54,214 nucleotides of DNA from Chloroflexota bacterium (GTDB lineage Bacteria; Chloroflexota; Anaerolineae; J036; Brachytrichaceae): assembly GCA_023382055.1 (NCBI GenBank), contig JAMCQN010000108.1, positions 1-54,214 of the forward strand. The letters are read 5' to 3'. The notes under the pieces are model-generated. The model searched no databases. It saw only the letters and a list, made by a program, of their open reading frames with translations, and was not told the DNA's origin. Of the stretch, positions 52,401 to 54,214 are shown one piece after another; positions within the stretch are counted from its first letter, which is position 1, and every line of letters begins with the position of its first letter. The translations under genes were made by a program, and so were the position numbers.

Positions 52401-52478
52401 CAGGATGATGTGGATGGCCGGGTCCTCACTTTTCCAGGGCCAGCCCATGGCGGCCAACGGCACAAGCGATGTTGTCAT
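49473..52478 (-). CDS. Large glycosidase-like protein, 1001 aa
   Basis: No signal peptide, so probably cytoplasmic. A catalytic-type N-terminal barrel is suggested by LLVAYDYFFGGSRRSLYPD, the LAGIYSDEMHIQQDW stretch (acidic pair DE) and ELDLYYHATWAESPTCD. The middle (about 500-700) resembles a glutamine-amidotransferase-like trimerisation domain of beta-galactosidase-like enzymes (IEVLFLYPQDL, YNTICVQYEPFPSAALLTLL). The C-terminal part is beta-rich (VVWRCDGRGGLLAFAGYACTG). The layout recalls GH42-like glycosidases but I cannot assign a family. AAGGAGA stands before the ATG at 52478. It is the first gene of the operon ahead of the PPOX and isomerase genes, and diverges from the uxuA-like gene. 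Confidence 0.65.
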   Translation of the reverse strand: MTTSLVPLAAMGWPWKSEDPAIHIILVSDQQFTNLADHPDEAIEKIFPQDPEPISLREHCRRGAERGASKLLVAYDYFFGGSRRSLYPDTPAFQNTLKKINDVAAEFGLSLEPSILSPLELGVGYKEKTGESGRWMHYREGLRDPQTGAYTVMMWQHTRWCNNKGPTPVKLIGARAFAFHEERIPGTPYFAVKPADMVELPTPVIEPMPGATAQVGELPGGVSRADTMFQATRVRVHGSGGPQALNRVLVVLLYETVEMDYFSPAAPAFMDDLIRQYHTRNISLAGIYSDEMHIQQDWSYHNHFDNGQFNLRYVSPGFEKAFAAQFSSEYGEGVADFARYLLYFASNQHDFLPTHEPKLPSQHVLGSTIEDIRFTMQLRRDYFSFLESGVVNLMNDSRHKLEQLIGHELDLYYHATWAESPTCDAIAPGGVHDSWSPAEHRSRYEYTPDFLWSNTVHQASAACANYFQWNEFLTGGNNDVPEGGYADRDYYARALACSLAALNRRPLASAGMWGFPPEVGERMLAVSQVYGALGHPVFRSVQDYAPRSIEVLFLYPQDLVAVDERFGSWMSLYGYANTITAEKLVEYGHPTDAGHMAVKDNQYNTICVQYEPFPSAALLTLLKKFVESGGNLIWSSVPPLRITADGLDTRRWMEDVFGAQVIASADPLGMPLPGRQVQFEGVFASIPAQSILTDFVVDRVFAVEETGAAEPVASIRTGGPAGKIRAGVRKVHAKGGQAVYLGFRPRDDQSASTGTEQRTWFEILNKLGAYPGSNREDNPLGAVENDNPTVLSRGGDMLACAFPNGALAVCPHFKDYPENWTGGFFRDADEDRRIIEQNPLPDDRIDLREWRIAGQTVNYQGRHAVVWRCDGRGGLLAFAGYACTGIEVCGTAYRWSEQPVNIGWHPLAPSQRTERYQPLYRLWCGNTGIVTFPLPELSGDGLELWLGAHVPWGNRARKAAYGRAGYGERPVPFEITETGLCVNIDDEISGHWLYLVKPARQ

Positions 52479-52620
52479 TGAAACGATCTCCTTGCAGTCG
52501 CGCCGCCGGTCACACGACTCGTTCGCGGAATTTGCGGCGCGTATCCTTTAACCTGCTGCGGCTGATTCAGTTCGCTATATTCGTCAGATGTGATGGATAG
52601 TATGCCGCAAATCGATGTTT

Positions 52621-52752
52621 TCAGGATGTAGAGCCCTGTTTGATCTGGCGATAGGTCGCCGCATCGATATTGGACAACGATGCAATCGCGGCATCGTCCG
52701 GCATCCCCGGCTTGCCAGCCTCATAGATCTTTGTGATTGATTGGGGGTAACG
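52621..52752 (-). pseudogene. Possible C-terminal remnant of a lost gene
   Basis: On the minus strand, after a TAA, the frame from 52752 to TGA at 52621 encodes about 43 residues, including MPDDAAIASLSNIDAATY and a RQIKQGSTS end. Codon use is like real genes here. There is an internal ATG at 52704 but no ribosome binding site. It could be the tail of a deleted protein between the glycosidase-like gene and the HAD fragment. No family is recognised. Confidence 0.3.
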
Positions 52753-52759
52753 TTACACA

Positions 52760-52942
52760 ATGCCGCGTTTTCAGACAATCGCGTTCGACGCCGATGACAC
52801 ACTATGGTATACGGAGGACAGTTACGCCGAAGCGGAAGTATGGTTTCTGGAACTGATGCCCGGCTACCACACGCCGGCCTGGATCGCCTGGCGTCTGTTT
52901 TCGAAGTTCGTGTACAGTGCAGATATATCGGATCGGAGGTAA
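52760..52942 (+). pseudogene. N-terminal fragment of a HAD hydrolase
   Basis: 60 codons starting MPRFQTIAFDADDTLWYTED, the unmistakable motif I of HAD phosphatases (FDADDTLW with nucleophile Asp). The rest of the enzyme is missing: after about 35 residues the sequence loses similarity, and it ends at a TAA that overlaps the ribosome binding site of the next gene. It is therefore a truncated copy, perhaps cut when the present neighbour was inserted or the region was deleted. Confidence 0.65.
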
Positions 52943-52950
52943 ACCTAGTT

Positions 52951-53949
52951 ATGATGCCTAACATGGAACCCGGCATTAAAGTGGCCGTTCAGGCTTCGCC
53001 GGAACCGAGTGAAGACGATCTCAAGCTGTACCAGCAACTGGGCGCGGGGTGGGTGGTTTTGTGGACCAATGCCGCCAAGTCCAGCGCTGAATACTACGCC
53101 AGCCGGCGCAAGCTCTACGAAGATCACGGCATGCGGGTGTACGGCTTTGGAAATGGCGACGTGCACAACCAGGATGCCATCGTGCTGAACCTGGAGAACC
53201 GCGATGCCAAAGTCGAGCAATACAAGCAGCACCTGCGCGACCTGGGCAAGGCCGGCATACCCTACACCACCTATGCCCATATGGCCAACGGCATCTGGAG
53301 CACTGAGCGCGAAGAGACGCGCGGCGGAGCTTCGGCGCGCGGGTTTGATCTGGACAAGGCGGTGAAAGGCGACTGGGCCGGCCGTCACTACCCGGGTCCG
53401 CTCTCGCACGGGCGCCGTTACACCCAGGAGGAAATCTGGGAGAACTTCGCGAAGTTCATCCGCGAGGTCGCGCCGGTGGCTGAAGAAGCAGGCGTGCGGA
53501 TCGGCATTCACCCCGATGATCCACCCGTGCCCGAACTGGCCGGTGTGCCGCGCTGCATCTTCAGCAATTACGACGGCTACAAGAAGGCGCTGGAATACGC
53601 CGGCAGCCCCAATGTTGGTATGTGCCTGTGCGTGGGATGCTGGCTGGAAGGCGGCCCGCTGATGGGGAAGGGCGTTCTCGAAACGATCAACGATTTCGGC
53701 GGCATACAGAAGATCTTCAAGGTGCACCTGCGCAATGTCGACCAGCCCCTGCCGCACTTCAAGGAGACTTTCCTCGATGACGGATACATGGACATGGCCA
53801 AGGTGATGAAAGCCCTGCGCGCGATCAACTTCGACGGCGTAGTCATCCCCGATCACATCCCGATGATGGGCAACGACAGTCGCATTGGTCTGGCTTACAG
53901 CATCGGCTATATCAACGCACTGCTCAGGCAGGCGAATGCCCAAACGTAG
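52951..53949 (+). CDS. Mannonate dehydratase (UxuA)-like TIM-barrel protein
   Basis: 332 residues. Metal and substrate motifs of the UxuA family are present: VRIGIHPDDPPVPELAGVPR (IHPDDPP), MCLCVGCWLEGGPLM, IFKVHLRNVDQPLPHFKE (VHLRNV) and VVIPDHIPMMGND. UxuA dehydrates D-mannonate to 2-keto-3-deoxygluconate in hexuronate breakdown with Mn2+/Fe2+. The classical C-terminal RPDHG is IPDHIP here, so a related sugar acid or isomerase activity is possible. GGAGGT precedes the ATG at 52951. Its last two codons and stop (CAAACGTAG) lie inside the first copy of the tandem repeat. Confidence 0.8.
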   Translation: MMPNMEPGIKVAVQASPEPSEDDLKLYQQLGAGWVVLWTNAAKSSAEYYASRRKLYEDHGMRVYGFGNGDVHNQDAIVLNLENRDAKVEQYKQHLRDLGKAGIPYTTYAHMANGIWSTEREETRGGASARGFDLDKAVKGDWAGRHYPGPLSHGRRYTQEEIWENFAKFIREVAPVAEEAGVRIGIHPDDPPVPELAGVPRCIFSNYDGYKKALEYAGSPNVGMCLCVGCWLEGGPLMGKGVLETINDFGGIQKIFKVHLRNVDQPLPHFKETFLDDGYMDMAKVMKALRAINFDGVVIPDHIPMMGNDSRIGLAYSIGYINALLRQANAQT

Positions 53950-54214
53950 GGGCAGACCCGCGTGTCCGCCCGACGCACGCCGAAACGTAGGGGCAGACCT
54001 GCGTGTCTGCCCGACCCGCGTGTCCGCCCGACGCACGCCGAAATGTAGGGGCAGACCTGCGTGTCTGCCCGACCTGCATGTCCGCCCGACGCACGCCGAA
54101 ACGCAGGGGCAGACCCGCGTGTCCGCCCGACCCGCGTGTCCGCCCGACCTGCATGTCCGCCCGACGCACGTCGAAACGTAGGGGCAGACCCGCGTGTCTG
54201 CCCGACCTGCATGT
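53942..54214. repeat. Nested tandem repeat with a 17-base internal unit
   Basis: Units beginning AAACGTAGGGGCAGAC start at 53942, 53983, 54041, 54099 and 54174 with lengths 41, 58, 58 and 75, and the last is cut by the window edge. Each length equals 41 plus a multiple of 17. The 17-base inner unit is GACCCGCGTGTCCGCCC or variants (GACCTGCGTGTCTGCCC, GACCTGCATGTCCGCCC), present once, twice, twice and three times in successive units. Unit heads contain the palindrome GGGCAGAC-N6-GTCTGCCC in several copies, so the RNA can fold into hairpins. No spacers, so not a CRISPR array. It continues beyond the window. Confidence 0.9.

Noticed and set aside
50694-52481. Long plus-strand open frame opposite the 1001-residue gene
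   Set aside because: It is fully antisense to a gene with better coding features and a good ribosome binding site; such shadows are common in GC-rich DNA. Its translation shows no family.
53942-54214. CRISPR array or protein-coding repeat
   Set aside because: There are no unique spacers between copies; the units differ by multiples of 17. Open frames on both strands across the repeat arise because repeat units lack stops.

Overview
The window is a gene-dense piece of a bacterial chromosome with moderately high GC. It holds about 50 protein genes, short gaps and no rRNA, tRNA or CRISPR array that I could see. Gene content points to Chloroflexota (Anaerolineae/Caldilineae-like): several uroporphyrinogen-decarboxylase-fold proteins, paired SDRs, PhyH, M81 and GH4 enzymes, heterodimeric ABC exporters, a PHP-AlbA_2 protein, and a GTAGGGGCAGAC-type palindromic repeat. 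This placement is an inference from content, not from a marker gene.

Layout. 1-140: start of an IS1634-like transposase cut by the window edge. 409-8696 (+): a hypothetical gene, then an apparent potassium/cation homeostasis locus (KimA-like APC permease, P2-type ATPase, two TrkA/RCK proteins, a VC0807/DUF3159-like membrane protein). 8686-10575 (-): two sugar ABC permeases without partners. 10650-11411 (+): class II aldolase. 11478-16323 (-): tight operon of a PHP-AlbA_2 protein, two tandem SDRs and a solo E1-alpha. 16685-19207 (+): nitroreductase, MtaA-like UroD protein, and a decayed DUF4038/GH140-like gene. 19123-20637 (-): small membrane protein, CxxC thiol protein and Crp/Fnr regulator. 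20816-22663: aldo/keto reductase and convergent GT2. 22778-33691: two paralogous heterodimeric ABC exporter operons in opposite orientation around DUF5990, RidA, DLH, GNAT and MFS genes. 34024-42164 (+): SET, DinB, M81, HAD, DUF4404, PhyH and HD genes, a multiheme-cytochrome fragment, UroD-like and GH4 genes. 42320-44704 (-): a 794-residue orphan protein. 45199-53949: UroD-like, NudC, and a three-gene operon (large glycosidase-like protein, PPOX protein, arabinose-isomerase-like) divergent from a UxuA-like gene. 53942-54214: nested tandem repeat.

How it works together. Much of the window looks like scattered sugar/uronate and C1 metabolism plus transport in a heterotroph. The most informative non-coding signal is the leader of the minus-strand ABC exporter operon. 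There a short ORF with a strong Shine-Dalgarno sequence, four mutually complementary segments and a terminator with six Us lie ahead of a drug-exporter-type gene pair, which is the anatomy of ribosome-mediated attenuation. Gene decay is visible at four places (18302, 39395, 52621, 52760).
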